Shown: positions 16,242 to 21,031, numbered from the stretch's first letter. The stretch is 21,829 nucleotides of DNA from a virus (IMGVR_UViG_3300024430_000009:1-21829); one strand, 5' to 3'. The notes: generated by a model from the letters alone, not told the origin. Numbers and translations are program-made.

Positions 16242-16695
16242 TGCGATCATCGTTTCGATCATCGCGGGAAGTTTCTCTTGGTTGGCAGCAAGACAGGCGG
16301 CAAAAGCTCAGATGACCAATGTCTCCACCTCGTCGCGAGTCGAGATGGAGAAGCAGGCGTACGAACGAGCAAGAATGTACGACACTCAAACTATCGAACG
16401 TCAAAACAAACGAATCGAAGAACTCGAAGGCGAAGTCGAAGAACTCGAAGCAAAGATCGATAACCAGGACCAAGACATTCGTCAATTGCATTATGCCAAC
16501 AATCAGTTGCATCAAGACAATCAATTGGCTTTGGCTGACAATCGACGGCTTCGAGAAGAGATTGCGCAATTGAGAGTTCGGTTCACTCGTCTCGAACGAG
16601 GTTTGGAACCAGATTCGACTGAACCTATCCGTGTGCGGGAGACCGACACCAATCCTATGGGAGATTATCGCAATGGCAGAGAGCTCTCGTCCTAA
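16219..16695 (+). CDS. membrane-anchored coiled-coil protein, possible spanin-like lysis protein
   Basis: A 158-aa protein with one N-terminal membrane segment (about residues 6-24) and then a long, highly charged region. Heptad-like coiled coil runs from about 50 to 127 (ERQNKRIEELEGEVEELEAK, then repeating Gln/Asn/Leu-rich heptads). The last 30 residues are polar. This architecture resembles inner-membrane spanins or other envelope-spanning lysis proteins, but spanins are not well defined in mycolate-bearing hosts, so this is only a hypothesis. It overlaps the genes on both sides by 23 bases, which indicates translational coupling. A weak GGTGGTG precedes the ATG. A minor tail role cannot be excluded. 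Confidence 0.5.
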   Translation: MTKEQIFSAIIVSIIAGSFSWLAARQAAKAQMTNVSTSSRVEMEKQAYERARMYDTQTIERQNKRIEELEGEVEELEAKIDNQDQDIRQLHYANNQLHQDNQLALADNRRLREEIAQLRVRFTRLERGLEPDSTEPIRVRETDTNPMGDYRNGRELSS

Positions 16696-17053
16696 GACGC
16701 TTTTCACACATTCGATGTACGACAAGCTGAAGACCACTGCGTTGGTCGTGCTACCAACGATTGCTTCGGCCTACTTCGTATTCGGTACTATCTGGGGGCT
16801 TCCCAAGATCGAGGAAGTTCTCGGCAGTATCGCTGCGATCGAAGCGTTGCTGGGCGGTACGCTGAAAGCCAGCTCCAATAGGTACTATCGAACCGGTGCC
16901 AACTTCGACGGTGACGTGAACGTCTTCTCAGATGAAGATGGCGGTAAGCACGTCAAGATGGTTTTCAACGAGCCACCGGATGAGGTTGTCGATCAGCCGG
17001 GCAAGCACTCGATGGAGTTCAAGATCAATCATATGGAGAATTCGGAGTCATAG
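16673..17053 (+). CDS. holin, r1t-like
   Basis: A 126-aa protein starting at ATG 16673, nine bases after GGGAG. Residues 14-66 match the r1t-type holin pattern: SMYDKLKTTALVVLPTIASA, YFVFGTIWGLPKIEEVLGSI, then AIEALLGGTLKASSNRYY. Two membrane segments are likely, at about 21-40 and 45-65. Holins form pores in the cytoplasmic membrane and time lysis by releasing or activating the endolysin. The C-terminal half is unusual: a polar domain with GANFDGDVNVFSDEDGGKHV, about 55 residues long. No endolysin is present in the window, so the muralytic enzyme must be encoded elsewhere. This is the last gene before the promoter array. Confidence 0.78.
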   Translation: MAESSRPKTLFTHSMYDKLKTTALVVLPTIASAYFVFGTIWGLPKIEEVLGSIAAIEALLGGTLKASSNRYYRTGANFDGDVNVFSDEDGGKHVKMVFNEPPDEVVDQPGKHSMEFKINHMENSES

Positions 17054-17070
17054 CTTCAAAATGGGGGAGA

Positions 17071-17103
17071 TCGCAAGCTATACATGGGTCATAATGGAAT
17101 CCC
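17071..17103 (+). promoter_or_regulatory. array promoter element P1
   Basis: First of twelve elements with TCGC, seven bases, ACA, one base, GG, C or G, three bases, then TARTG at identical spacing; here the core ends CATAATGG. It lies before an SD (GAAAGGA) and the gene at 17123. No clear terminator separates it from the late operon. Upstream it carries TCAAAATGGGGG, a stretch shared only with P9. Confidence 0.72.
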
Positions 17104-17122
17104 CCTATCGAAAGGAACCGAT

Positions 17123-17407
17123 ATGACTCCCCAGAAGCCACTCGAGAAGACCGGCCTGGAGAAGATCATCGAAGACCTGCAGTCCGAAATGGCCAGCGTC
17201 AGTGGGGACTCCGACGAGTACGCCAAGATGGCGGACCAACTCATCAAGCTCATGCAGCTCAAGGCCGACCTCGGCCCGAAGCGCATCAGTGCAGACGTGA
17301 AGGCCACCATCCTCGCCAACCTCGCCGGAATCCTCATCATCGTCGGCCACGAAAGAACGCACATCGTGACTTCGAAAGCTGTCGGCTTTGTCCGAAAGCT
17401 CTTCTGA
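17123..17407 (+). CDS. cassette 1: small membrane-anchored protein, conserved in actinophages
   Basis: A 94-aa protein. I start at ATG 17123, eight bases after GAAAGG; an ATG at 17084 in the same frame lies inside the promoter element and is rejected. Residues 7-50 are helical and charged (EKIIEDLQSEMASVSGDSDE), followed by LGPKRISADVKATILANLAG. A hydrophobic segment at about 61-75 is followed by GHERTHIVTSKAVGFVRKLF. I recall similar proteins of unknown function (pattern KRIS-x-D, then ATILANLAGI and TSKAVGF) near the structural genes of other actinophages. No enzyme motif is visible. It is the first and apparently most conserved gene of the array. Confidence 0.78.
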   Translation: MTPQKPLEKTGLEKIIEDLQSEMASVSGDSDEYAKMADQLIKLMQLKADLGPKRISADVKATILANLAGILIIVGHERTHIVTSKAVGFVRKLF

Positions 17408-17440
17408 GAGACCATCGACCTGATGTAGCAGATCCCAAAA

Positions 17441-17490
17441 GCCAGAGGGCTTGTGAACCTAACCAGTTTACAAGCCCTCTGGCTTTCTGC
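17441..17490 (+). terminator. intrinsic terminator T1
   Basis: GCCAGAGGGCTTGT (17441-17454) pairs perfectly with ACAAGCCCTCTGGC (17470-17483), and a G-U pair plus three more pairs extend the stem to about 18 bp around a CTAACCA loop. TTTCTGC follows. It has the longest stem in the array and could also end read-through from the late structural operon. Confidence 0.82.
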
Positions 17491-17511
17491 ATGGGCTATA
17501 AAAAATTGCCT

Positions 17512-17544
17512 TCGCGGAGTTTACACGGCCCATAATGAGAACCC
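17512..17544 (+). promoter_or_regulatory. array promoter element P2
   Basis: The element matches the array motif with TCGC, ACA-C-GG-C and CATAATG at the invariant spacing. It ends in GAACCCC before the SD GAAAGGA of the gene at 17567. Confidence 0.72.
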
Positions 17545-17566
17545 CTCCCCTATGAAAGGAAAGACA

Positions 17567-17866
17567 ATGACCCAGTCTACTTACGCATGGATGGGCTCCC
17601 AGCTGCACCTCGTTCTCGAGGACGAGCTCGCTGCGGCTTACAACCGCGCACAAGACGCCTGGCTTCAGGCTCAGAAGAACCACCTGGAAAGGACCGGATC
17701 CCGTTGGGAGCCGTCCGAGCCCATTTGGATCGACTGGACCGAAACCGAGTCAAGTGCGTGGGACAAGATCGCCAAGCTCGTCAACCTCTTGATCGAGATC
17801 AACGGCGGGAGCCTTGCCATCATGCAAGAAGACTGCACCTCTGACTACCTCGTCAAGGTGGAGTGA
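17567..17866 (+). CDS. cassette 2: small acidic soluble protein
   Basis: A 99-aa protein of unknown function, the longest in a complete cassette. The ATG follows the SD GAAAGGA, and upstream in-frame codons overlap the promoter element, so a longer version is unlikely. No membrane segment is visible. It has several tryptophans (AWMGSQLHLVLEDELAAAYN, then EPIWIDWTETESSAWDKIAK) and is probably mostly helical. Codons end largely in G or C, which contrasts with the tail genes and suggests high expression. It is bounded by P2 and terminator T2 and so appears to be transcribed alone. Confidence 0.74.
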   Translation: MTQSTYAWMGSQLHLVLEDELAAAYNRAQDAWLQAQKNHLERTGSRWEPSEPIWIDWTETESSAWDKIAKLVNLLIEINGGSLAIMQEDCTSDYLVKVE

Positions 17867-17909
17867 TCCCAAAGCTAGAATCCCACAAGGATTCTAGTTT
17901 TTGCTCGCA
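17867..17909 (+). repeat. 43-bp terminator-promoter junction repeat, copy 1
   Basis: This stretch is identical to 18827-18869. It starts with TCCCAAAG, contains all of terminator T2 and ends with the first bases of P3 (TCGCA). Confidence 0.85.
17871..17902 (+). terminator. intrinsic terminator T2
   Basis: CTAGAATCC (17875-17883) pairs with GGATTCTAG (17889-17897) around CACAA, followed by TTTTT. Adenines before the stem can pair with the T-tract. Confidence 0.88.
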
Positions 17910-17937
17910 AGATCAACAAGGCGTATAGTGAAGACCC
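17905..17937 (+). promoter_or_regulatory. array promoter element P3
   Basis: The element matches the array motif with TATAGTG in the TARTG position, the only G variant. It starts two bases after the T-tract of T2 and precedes the SD GAAAGGA of the gene at 17957. Confidence 0.72.
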
Positions 17938-17956
17938 CACTACGAAAGGAAACACC

Positions 17957-18163
17957 ATGTTCTACCGATTCATCGGCAAGATGTTCTTCCTCTTCTGGAT
18001 CTGCCCCGCCCTTCGTCACTACGCTGGAATCGCTGTCACCAGCGCCTGCAAGCACCTGATCGAGGAGTGTGACAAGATGCAGAAGAAGATGGACATGGAG
18101 GCCCAGTTCGAGAAGAACAACACTCCCGAGTACTACCGGAACCTTCGCCGATCGCAGCACTAA
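17957..18163 (+). CDS. cassette 3: 68-aa membrane protein
   Basis: A 68-aa protein with an N-terminal hydrophobic, aromatic stretch (about residues 5-19, GKMFFLFWICPAL) that could anchor it in the membrane, then a charged helical tail (HLIEECDKMQKKMDMEAQFE). Three cysteines (residues 16, 31 and 38) could be functional. The ATG lies six bases after GAAAGGA, downstream of P3, and the stop is nine bases before the stem of T3. I recognise no family. Possible roles include exclusion of other phages or modulation of the host membrane, without direct evidence. Confidence 0.74.
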   Translation: MFYRFIGKMFFLFWICPALRHYAGIAVTSACKHLIEECDKMQKKMDMEAQFEKNNTPEYYRNLRRSQH

Positions 18164-18171
18164 GCTGCGAT

Positions 18172-18202
18172 ACCAGAATCCCTAACAGGGATTCTGGTTT
18201 TT
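18172..18202 (+). terminator. intrinsic terminator T3
   Basis: CCAGAATCCC (18173-18182) pairs with GGGATTCTGG (18188-18197) around TAACA, followed by TTTTT. Compared with T2, one T-A pair has become C-G on both arms, a compensated change. Confidence 0.87.
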
Positions 18203-18212
18203 GCTTTCAAGA

Positions 18213-18246
18213 TCGCAAGCTTTACAAGGCTCCTAATGAAAGGACC
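18213..18246 (+). promoter_or_regulatory. array promoter element P4
   Basis: The element matches the array motif with TCGC, TTTACA-A-GG-C and CCTAATG at standard spacing. The downstream segment (AAGGACC) is one base longer than in most copies. It drives the gene at 18271. Confidence 0.7.
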
Positions 18247-18270
18247 ATACCCCTCTACAAAGGAGTCACC

Positions 18271-18522
18271 ATGGACACCACCACCGACCTCGTCATCGTT
18301 GACGACTCGATCGACACCACCACGGACAACACCGAGGAAGGTTCGAACCCCGCCAAGGCCCTCGCCGGCGTCGCTGTACTCGCAGCTGTCGCCGCCGCTG
18401 GCTACTTCGGGTTCGGACGCTTCCTCGCCAAGCGCCAGCTGGAGAAGGAGATCGAGACCCGCAACGCCCTCAACGAGCAGATCGAGGTGATGAACGCCTG
18501 CGACATCCCCGCTGAGAAGTAA
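18271..18522 (+). CDS. cassette 4: single-span membrane protein with MDTTTD start
   Basis: An 83-aa protein. The N-terminal 28 residues are acidic and Thr-rich (MDTTTDLVIVDDSIDTTTDN). An Ala/Val/Gly-rich membrane segment follows at about 30-49, with a basic stretch after it and a charged helix (RQLEKEIETRNALNEQIEVM). The positive side suggests that the C-terminus is cytoplasmic and the acidic N-terminus is outside. The product at 21087-21350 shares the MDTTTD start and this layout, so the two are probably paralogues. The ATG follows AAAGGAG after five bases. The function is unknown. Confidence 0.76.
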   Translation: MDTTTDLVIVDDSIDTTTDNTEEGSNPAKALAGVAVLAAVAAAGYFGFGRFLAKRQLEKEIETRNALNEQIEVMNACDIPAEK

Positions 18523-18530
18523 GTCCCAAA

Positions 18531-18563
18531 AGCTAGAATCCCCAACAAGGATTCTAGTTTTTT
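18531..18563 (+). terminator. intrinsic terminator T4
   Basis: CTAGAATCC (18533-18541) pairs with GGATTCTAG (18549-18557) around CCAACAA, followed by six T. The stem is identical to T2, T5, T6 and T7; the loop is two bases longer than in T2. Confidence 0.88.
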
Positions 18564-18572
18564 GCTTCAAGA

Positions 18573-18605
18573 TCGCAAGATTTACAGGGCTAATAATGAA
18601 GACCC
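18573..18605 (+). promoter_or_regulatory. array promoter element P5
   Basis: The element matches the array motif with TCGC, TTTACA-G-GG-C and AATAATG. It shares CAAGATCGCAAG with P4 at its 5' end and precedes the gene at 18631. Confidence 0.72.
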
Positions 18606-18630
18606 TCACCCCTCTATTGAAGGACATATC

Positions 18631-18822
18631 ATGCAGTTCGCTGGTATCGAGAACCCCTTCGGCACCGCCGCTACCATCCCGGCCGCCATCCCGACTCAGT
18701 CGCGCACCCTCTACTACAAGGGCCTACGACTGAACCGGATGCCGGTTCAGATCAAGGCGCCGCGTGCACCGAAGCCGATCTCGCACACCGTCAAGAACTT
18801 CCTGCTGAACTACAACGGCTGA
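18631..18822 (+). CDS. cassette 5: 63-aa basic soluble protein
   Basis: A 63-aa protein. ATG 18631 is preceded by TGAAGGA; a longer frame from 18562 would start within terminator T4 and is rejected. The first 25 residues are hydrophobic but rich in Pro and Ala (FGTAATIPAAIPTQSRTLYY), not a clear membrane helix. The rest is basic (LRLNRMPVQIKAPRAPKPIS). It could bind nucleic acid, a protein partner or the inner membrane surface. I recognise no family. It is bounded by P5 and T5. Confidence 0.72.
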   Translation: MQFAGIENPFGTAATIPAAIPTQSRTLYYKGLRLNRMPVQIKAPRAPKPISHTVKNFLLNYNG

Positions 18823-18826
18823 GAAG

Positions 18827-18869
18827 TCCCAAAGCTAGAATCCCACAAGGATTCTAGTTTTTGCTCGCA
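18827..18869 (+). repeat. 43-bp terminator-promoter junction repeat, copy 2
   Basis: Identical to 17867-17909; it contains terminator T5 and the first bases of P6. The flanking genes differ completely. Confidence 0.85.
18831..18862 (+). terminator. intrinsic terminator T5
   Basis: CTAGAATCC (18835-18843) pairs with GGATTCTAG (18849-18857) around CACAA, followed by TTTTT. It is identical to T2. Confidence 0.88.
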
Positions 18870-18897
18870 GAATCAACATGGCTTCTAATGAGAACCC
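18865..18897 (+). promoter_or_regulatory. array promoter element P6
   Basis: The element matches the array motif with TCGC, ATCAACA-T-GG-C and TCTAATG. It begins two bases after the T-tract of T5 and precedes the gene at 18916. Confidence 0.72.
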
Positions 18898-18915
18898 TCT
18901 ATGAAAGGACCCGCC

Positions 18916-19140
18916 ATGTGCAACCCGACCATCGCTATCACCATCAACTCCGAGACTCTCCCCCTGATCCACAACAGCGGCTACGACTGGCCGACGACTG
19001 AAGACTTCAACAAGATTTTCATCATCGTCAACGCCCAGTCGAAGTTCGAAGTTTCAAAGATCATGACGCGGGAGGACGCTGAGAAGTTGTACGACCGCAA
19101 GCTGTCGGACCTGCTCAACTGGCAGTTCATCACGGACTGA
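18916..19140 (+). CDS. cassette 6: 74-aa soluble protein
   Basis: A 74-aa protein. I start at ATG 18916, five bases after GAAAGGA with a little extra pairing; an ATG at 18901 is part of the SD region. It looks like a small alpha/beta protein: a strand (TIAITINSETLPLI), the polar segment GYDWPTTEDFN, a second strand (KIFIIVNAQ) and a C-terminal helix (REDAEKLYDRKLSDLLNWQF). No membrane segment or catalytic motif is visible. Unlike most cassette products it should be cytosolic. The function is unknown. Confidence 0.73.
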   Translation: MCNPTIAITINSETLPLIHNSGYDWPTTEDFNKIFIIVNAQSKFEVSKIMTREDAEKLYDRKLSDLLNWQFITD

Positions 19141-19144
19141 CCTC

Positions 19145-19178
19145 AAAAAGCTAGAATCCCACAAGGATTCTAGTTTTT
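19145..19178 (+). terminator. intrinsic terminator T6
   Basis: CTAGAATCC (19151-19159) pairs with GGATTCTAG (19165-19173) around CACAA, followed by TTTTT. Five adenines upstream could make it work in both directions. Confidence 0.88.
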
Positions 19179-19180
19179 GC

Positions 19181-19213
19181 TCGCAGGATTTACAGGGCAT
19201 GTAATGAAGACCC
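19181..19213 (+). promoter_or_regulatory. array promoter element P7
   Basis: The element matches the array motif with TCGC, TTTACA-G-GG-C and TGTAATG. It follows T6 by two bases and precedes the gene at 19235. Confidence 0.72.
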
Positions 19214-19234
19214 ACACCCCCGAAAGGAAACATC

Positions 19235-19468
19235 ATGTTCAACTACATCATCGCTGTCGTTGCCTCCATGCTCACCTTCGGCATCTCCAAGTACTTCGAA
19301 AACCGGAAGACCCGTAACCTCACCAAGGCCCACCAGGCCGAGATGAGGGAGCAGTTCGACCGCGTCTTCGTCGGCACCTGGAAGGCCGGACTTGACGCTG
19401 GACGCACCCAGGCGTACCAGAACACCACCTCCTACCAGGAGTGGCTCGCCGAGCGCAATCTCGTCTAA
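19235..19468 (+). CDS. cassette 7: 77-aa membrane-anchored protein
   Basis: A 77-aa protein with an N-terminal membrane anchor at about residues 3-18 (NYIIAVVASMLTFGI), then a basic patch (KYFENRKTRNLTKAHQ) and a charged, probably helical cytoplasmic part with WKAGLDAGRTQAYQN. The positive charge after the anchor places the C-terminus in the cytoplasm. The ATG lies seven bases after GAAAGGA. No family is recognised. The single anchor plus a short helical domain resembles regulators of membrane enzymes, but that is only an analogy. Confidence 0.75.
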   Translation: MFNYIIAVVASMLTFGISKYFENRKTRNLTKAHQAEMREQFDRVFVGTWKAGLDAGRTQAYQNTTSYQEWLAERNLV

Positions 19469-19473
19469 CTTGC

Positions 19474-19507
19474 AAACTAGAATCCCCAACAAGGATTCTA
19501 GTTTTTT
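19474..19507 (+). terminator. intrinsic terminator T7
   Basis: CTAGAATCC (19477-19485) pairs with GGATTCTAG (19493-19501) around CCAACAA, followed by six T. The stem is the same as in T4. Confidence 0.88.
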
Positions 19508-19512
19508 GCCTT

Positions 19513-19545
19513 TCGCGAGGATTACATGGGTCATAATGAAACGCC
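19513..19545 (+). promoter_or_regulatory. array promoter element P8
   Basis: The element matches the array motif with TCGC, ATTACA-T-GG-G and CATAATG. It precedes the 32-aa gene at 19566. Confidence 0.72.
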
Positions 19546-19565
19546 CCTCTATCGAAAGGACCATC

Positions 19566-19664
19566 ATGTCCAAGCACCGCCAGAAGCGCGAGAACCCCAT
19601 CATCGACGCGATCACCTTGATCGTCTCGTTGCCGTTCTTCGCCATCATGTCGATCTTCGACTGA
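19566..19664 (+). CDS. cassette 8: 32-aa membrane microprotein
   Basis: The smallest cassette gene. The ATG is six bases after GAAAGGA, downstream of P8 and followed by terminator T8, so its reality rests on the same signals as its neighbours. The product has a basic N-terminus (MSKHRQKREN) and one hydrophobic segment of about 19 residues (IIDAITLIVSLPFFAIMSIF), ending in Asp. The N-terminus should be cytoplasmic. Phage membrane microproteins of this size include exclusion proteins, lysis regulators and inhibitors of host enzymes; nothing here decides among these. Confidence 0.7.
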   Translation: MSKHRQKRENPIIDAITLIVSLPFFAIMSIFD

Positions 19665-19684
19665 CATCCTCGCTAGACCGTTCC

Positions 19685-19717
19685 AAGCCTAGAGCCCCAC
19701 AAGGGCTTTAGGTTTTT
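19685..19717 (+). terminator. intrinsic terminator T8
   Basis: CCTAGAGCCC (19688-19697) pairs with GGGCTTTAGG (19703-19712) around CACAA with one G-U pair, followed by TTTTT. This is a second stem class, shared with T9. Confidence 0.86.
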
Positions 19718-19736
19718 CCCGTCAAAATGGGGGCTT

Positions 19737-19768
19737 TCGCAAGTAAAACACGGCCTTTAATGAGACCC
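19737..19768 (+). promoter_or_regulatory. array promoter element P9
   Basis: The element matches the array motif with TCGC, AAAACA-C-GG-C and TTTAATG. TCAAAATGGGGG upstream is shared with P1. It precedes the gene at 19789. Confidence 0.72.
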
Positions 19769-19786
19769 ACTATGAAAGGACTACCG
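19748..19786 (+). repeat. 39-bp promoter-leader repeat, copy 1
   Basis: Identical to 20029-20067. It covers the 3' half of P9 and the whole leader with SD, ending three bases before ATG. Confidence 0.9.
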
Positions 19787-19788
19787 TC

Positions 19789-19980
19789 ATGCAGTTCCTC
19801 CGCGTCGTTGCTCTGGACATCATCACCGAAATCCGATTCCGTTGGATCCTCTTCCTCAACCGCAAGCTCATCCGAGAGCTGAAGCGCTTGAGCAAGCAGG
19901 ACCCGAAGCTTCTGATCACGTTGAAGATGTCAGCCAGCAATCCGCGCAAGATCGACTACGACATGAACTACCTCGACTAG
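19789..19980 (+). CDS. cassette 9: 63-aa basic protein, possibly membrane-associated
   Basis: A 63-aa, strongly basic protein. Residues 2-24 (QFLRVVALDIITEIRFRWIL) mix hydrophobic and charged residues and look more like an amphipathic surface helix than a full membrane span. The rest has RKLIRELKRLSKQDPKLLIT and ends in YDMNYLD. Start: ATG nine bases after GAAAGGA, with a leader identical to that of the next cassette. No family is recognised. Binding to membrane lipid or nucleic acid would fit the composition. Confidence 0.73.
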   Translation: MQFLRVVALDIITEIRFRWILFLNRKLIRELKRLSKQDPKLLITLKMSASNPRKIDYDMNYLD

Positions 19981-19985
19981 GTTTC

Positions 19986-20018
19986 AAGCCTAGAGCCCCC
20001 ACAAGGGCTTTAGGTTTT
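19986..20018 (+). terminator. intrinsic terminator T9
   Basis: CCTAGAGCCC (19989-19998) pairs with GGGCTTTAGG (20005-20014) around CCACAA with one G-U pair, followed by TTTT. The last T is also the first base of P10, so terminator and promoter touch. Confidence 0.85.
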
Positions 20019-20049
20019 CGCACGTTATACACGGCCTTTAATGAGACCC
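20018..20049 (+). promoter_or_regulatory. array promoter element P10
   Basis: The element matches the array motif with TCGC, TATACA-C-GG-C and TTTAATG. From ACACGG onward it is identical to P9. It precedes the gene at 20070. Confidence 0.72.
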
Positions 20050-20067
20050 ACTATGAAAGGACTACCG
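20029..20067 (+). repeat. 39-bp promoter-leader repeat, copy 2
   Basis: Identical to 19748-19786, although the genes that follow are unrelated. Confidence 0.9.
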
Positions 20068-20069
20068 CT

Positions 20070-20294
20070 ATGCTCGGTAATCGTGCCATCTCCGTCCAGC
20101 TGACCAAACAGCCGAAGAAGGACGGCTCCACCGACGCTGTCGAGTGCACTCACAGAACTCCTGAAGAGATCAACAAGATCATTCAGGACAATGCGACGCA
20201 CTTCGCCAAGCTCGCTGGGACCGTCTACCTGACGCACCGCATCGTGTCGACTGTCTGCGAGATCGCGATCATCGCCGCCAAGAAGAAGCTCTGA
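20070..20294 (+). CDS. cassette 10: 74-aa protein with C-terminal hydrophobic segment
   Basis: A 74-aa protein. I start at ATG 20070, nine bases after GAAAGG; a longer in-frame extension upstream runs through the previous gene and terminator and is rejected. The N-terminal half is polar and basic (QLTKQPKKDGSTDAVECTHR), then a helix PEEINKIIQDNATHFAKLAG. A moderately hydrophobic segment at about 47-70 (YLTHRIVSTVCEIAIIAA) ends in KKKL, as in a tail-anchored protein. Two cysteines are present. No family is recognised. The polar half may act in the cytoplasm on a host target. Confidence 0.72.
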   Translation: MLGNRAISVQLTKQPKKDGSTDAVECTHRTPEEINKIIQDNATHFAKLAGTVYLTHRIVSTVCEIAIIAAKKKL

Positions 20295-20304
20295 GTAGTG
20301 TCCC

Positions 20305-20335
20305 AAGCCAGAATCCCACAAGGATTCTGGTTTTT
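20305..20335 (+). terminator. intrinsic terminator T10
   Basis: CCAGAATCC (20308-20316) pairs with GGATTCTGG (20322-20330) around CACAA, followed by TTTTT. It carries the same compensated C-G pair as T3 and T11. Confidence 0.88.
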
Positions 20336-20374
20336 CTATTCCAAAAATTCCCCGGGGGAGTACTCATGAAAACC

Positions 20375-20407
20375 TCGCAAGATCAACATGGGTTCTAATG
20401 AAGACCC
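20375..20407 (+). promoter_or_regulatory. array promoter element P11
   Basis: The element matches the array motif with TCGC, ATCAACA-T-GG-G and TCTAATG. Unlike other copies it is separated from its upstream terminator by about 40 bases that include the palindrome CCCCGGGG and an SD-like GGGGGAG. It precedes the gene at 20430. Confidence 0.72.
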
Positions 20408-20429
20408 AACCCCTATTCAAGGAGATATC

Positions 20430-20621
20430 ATGAACAACGTCATCGAGAAGGCTACTGCCTCCACCAAGAAGTTCGTCGTCAAGCACAAGACCAAGCTCGC
20501 TGTAGCCGCCACCGCAACCGTTGCGCTGGTGCTGCACACGCAGGTCGTGAGCCAGCACAACGACTTCCTGGAGAAGCACGGCCTCATGGACGAGTTCTAC
20601 CACCTCGACGAAGAAGACTGA
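20430..20621 (+). CDS. cassette 11: 63-aa single-span membrane protein
   Basis: A 63-aa protein. ATG 20430 follows CAAGGAG after six bases; an in-frame ATG at 20388 lies in the promoter element and is rejected. The N-terminus is basic (KATASTKKFVVKHKTK), followed by an Ala/Val-rich membrane segment at about 23-40 and an acidic C-terminus (HGLMDEFYHLDEED). By the positive-inside rule the N-terminus is cytoplasmic and the acidic tail outside. The function is unknown. Confidence 0.75.
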   Translation: MNNVIEKATASTKKFVVKHKTKLAVAATATVALVLHTQVVSQHNDFLEKHGLMDEFYHLDEED

Positions 20622-20626
20622 GTCCA

Positions 20627-20657
20627 ACGCCAGAATCCACACGGATTCTGGTTTTTT
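20627..20657 (+). terminator. intrinsic terminator T11
   Basis: CCAGAATCC (20630-20638) pairs with GGATTCTGG (20643-20651) around ACAC, followed by six T. The next gene's SD starts only six bases after the T-tract. Confidence 0.86.
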
Positions 20658-20674
20658 CTATGAAAAGGATGCAC

Positions 20675-21031
20675 ATGCCTAACGACGCAGTGATTTACAA
20701 GCAGGTCTATCTTCTTGACCCGGAGAAGATTGATCAAACCTTCGAAGTTCCTCTTGATGCTCGACTTATTGCTATCGATTGGGATACTCGCGTTTATCTG
20801 GGTATCGCATTCTGGTACACCTTCCGAGTGCCAGAAGATACGAAGAAGCCGACTAAGCCGTACGGCGAGATGGTGGCAGTGCCGATGTCTCTTACCTGGC
20901 GGATTACTATCCGAGGAACTGGCGCATCATATCCATACGGGATGACACATCTTGGCACTGTAGTTCGTGACCATTATGCCTGGCATCTGCTTGACATGGA
21001 TGGAAACAATATTCGCTGGGCGAATCGATAA
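20675..21031 (+). CDS. conserved phage protein without its own array promoter (possible DUF7352-like)
   Basis: A 118-aa protein. I start at ATG 20675, five bases after AAAAGGA, rather than ATG 20660 inside the end of T11. The pattern VYLLDPEKIDQTFEVPLDAR, then a beta-rich core with AFWYTFRVPED, RITIRGTGASYPYGMTHLGT and YAWHLLDMDGNN, recalls a small beta family common in actinophages (I recall DUF7352: residues ending in a GTG-x-H and W-H-L signature). It differs from all the cassettes: no element in front, no terminator behind, and codons such as GAT, CTT and CGA like the tail genes. It is probably read by transcription passing T11, or from a promoter I cannot see. The function is unknown. 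Confidence 0.75.
   Translation: MPNDAVIYKQVYLLDPEKIDQTFEVPLDARLIAIDWDTRVYLGIAFWYTFRVPEDTKKPTKPYGEMVAVPMSLTWRITIRGTGASYPYGMTHLGTVVRDHYAWHLLDMDGNNIRWANR

Noticed and set aside
15765-16695. Two adjacent genes of identical length (477 bases) with identical 23-base overlaps, considered as a duplication
   Set aside because: The proteins are unrelated (four-span membrane versus coiled coil), so equal length is coincidence.
17050-17081. Inverted repeat ATAGCTT/AAGCTAT as a terminator of the late operon
   Set aside because: The stem is only 7 bp with an 18-base loop and no T-tract follows; T1 is a better terminator.
17084-17125. Longer start for cassette 1 at ATG 17084
   Set aside because: This ATG is part of promoter element P1, and the downstream ATG at 17123 has the SD in the same position as the other cassettes.
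18154-18168. GCAGC-ACTAA-GCTGC hairpin at the stop of cassette 3
   Set aside because: Short, no T-tract, directly before the stronger T3 hairpin; probably chance.
18562-18630. Upstream extensions of cassettes 2, 5, 10 and 11 that begin within terminators or promoter elements
   Set aside because: The shared layout of element, SD and ATG places the true starts at 17567, 18631, 20070 and 20430.
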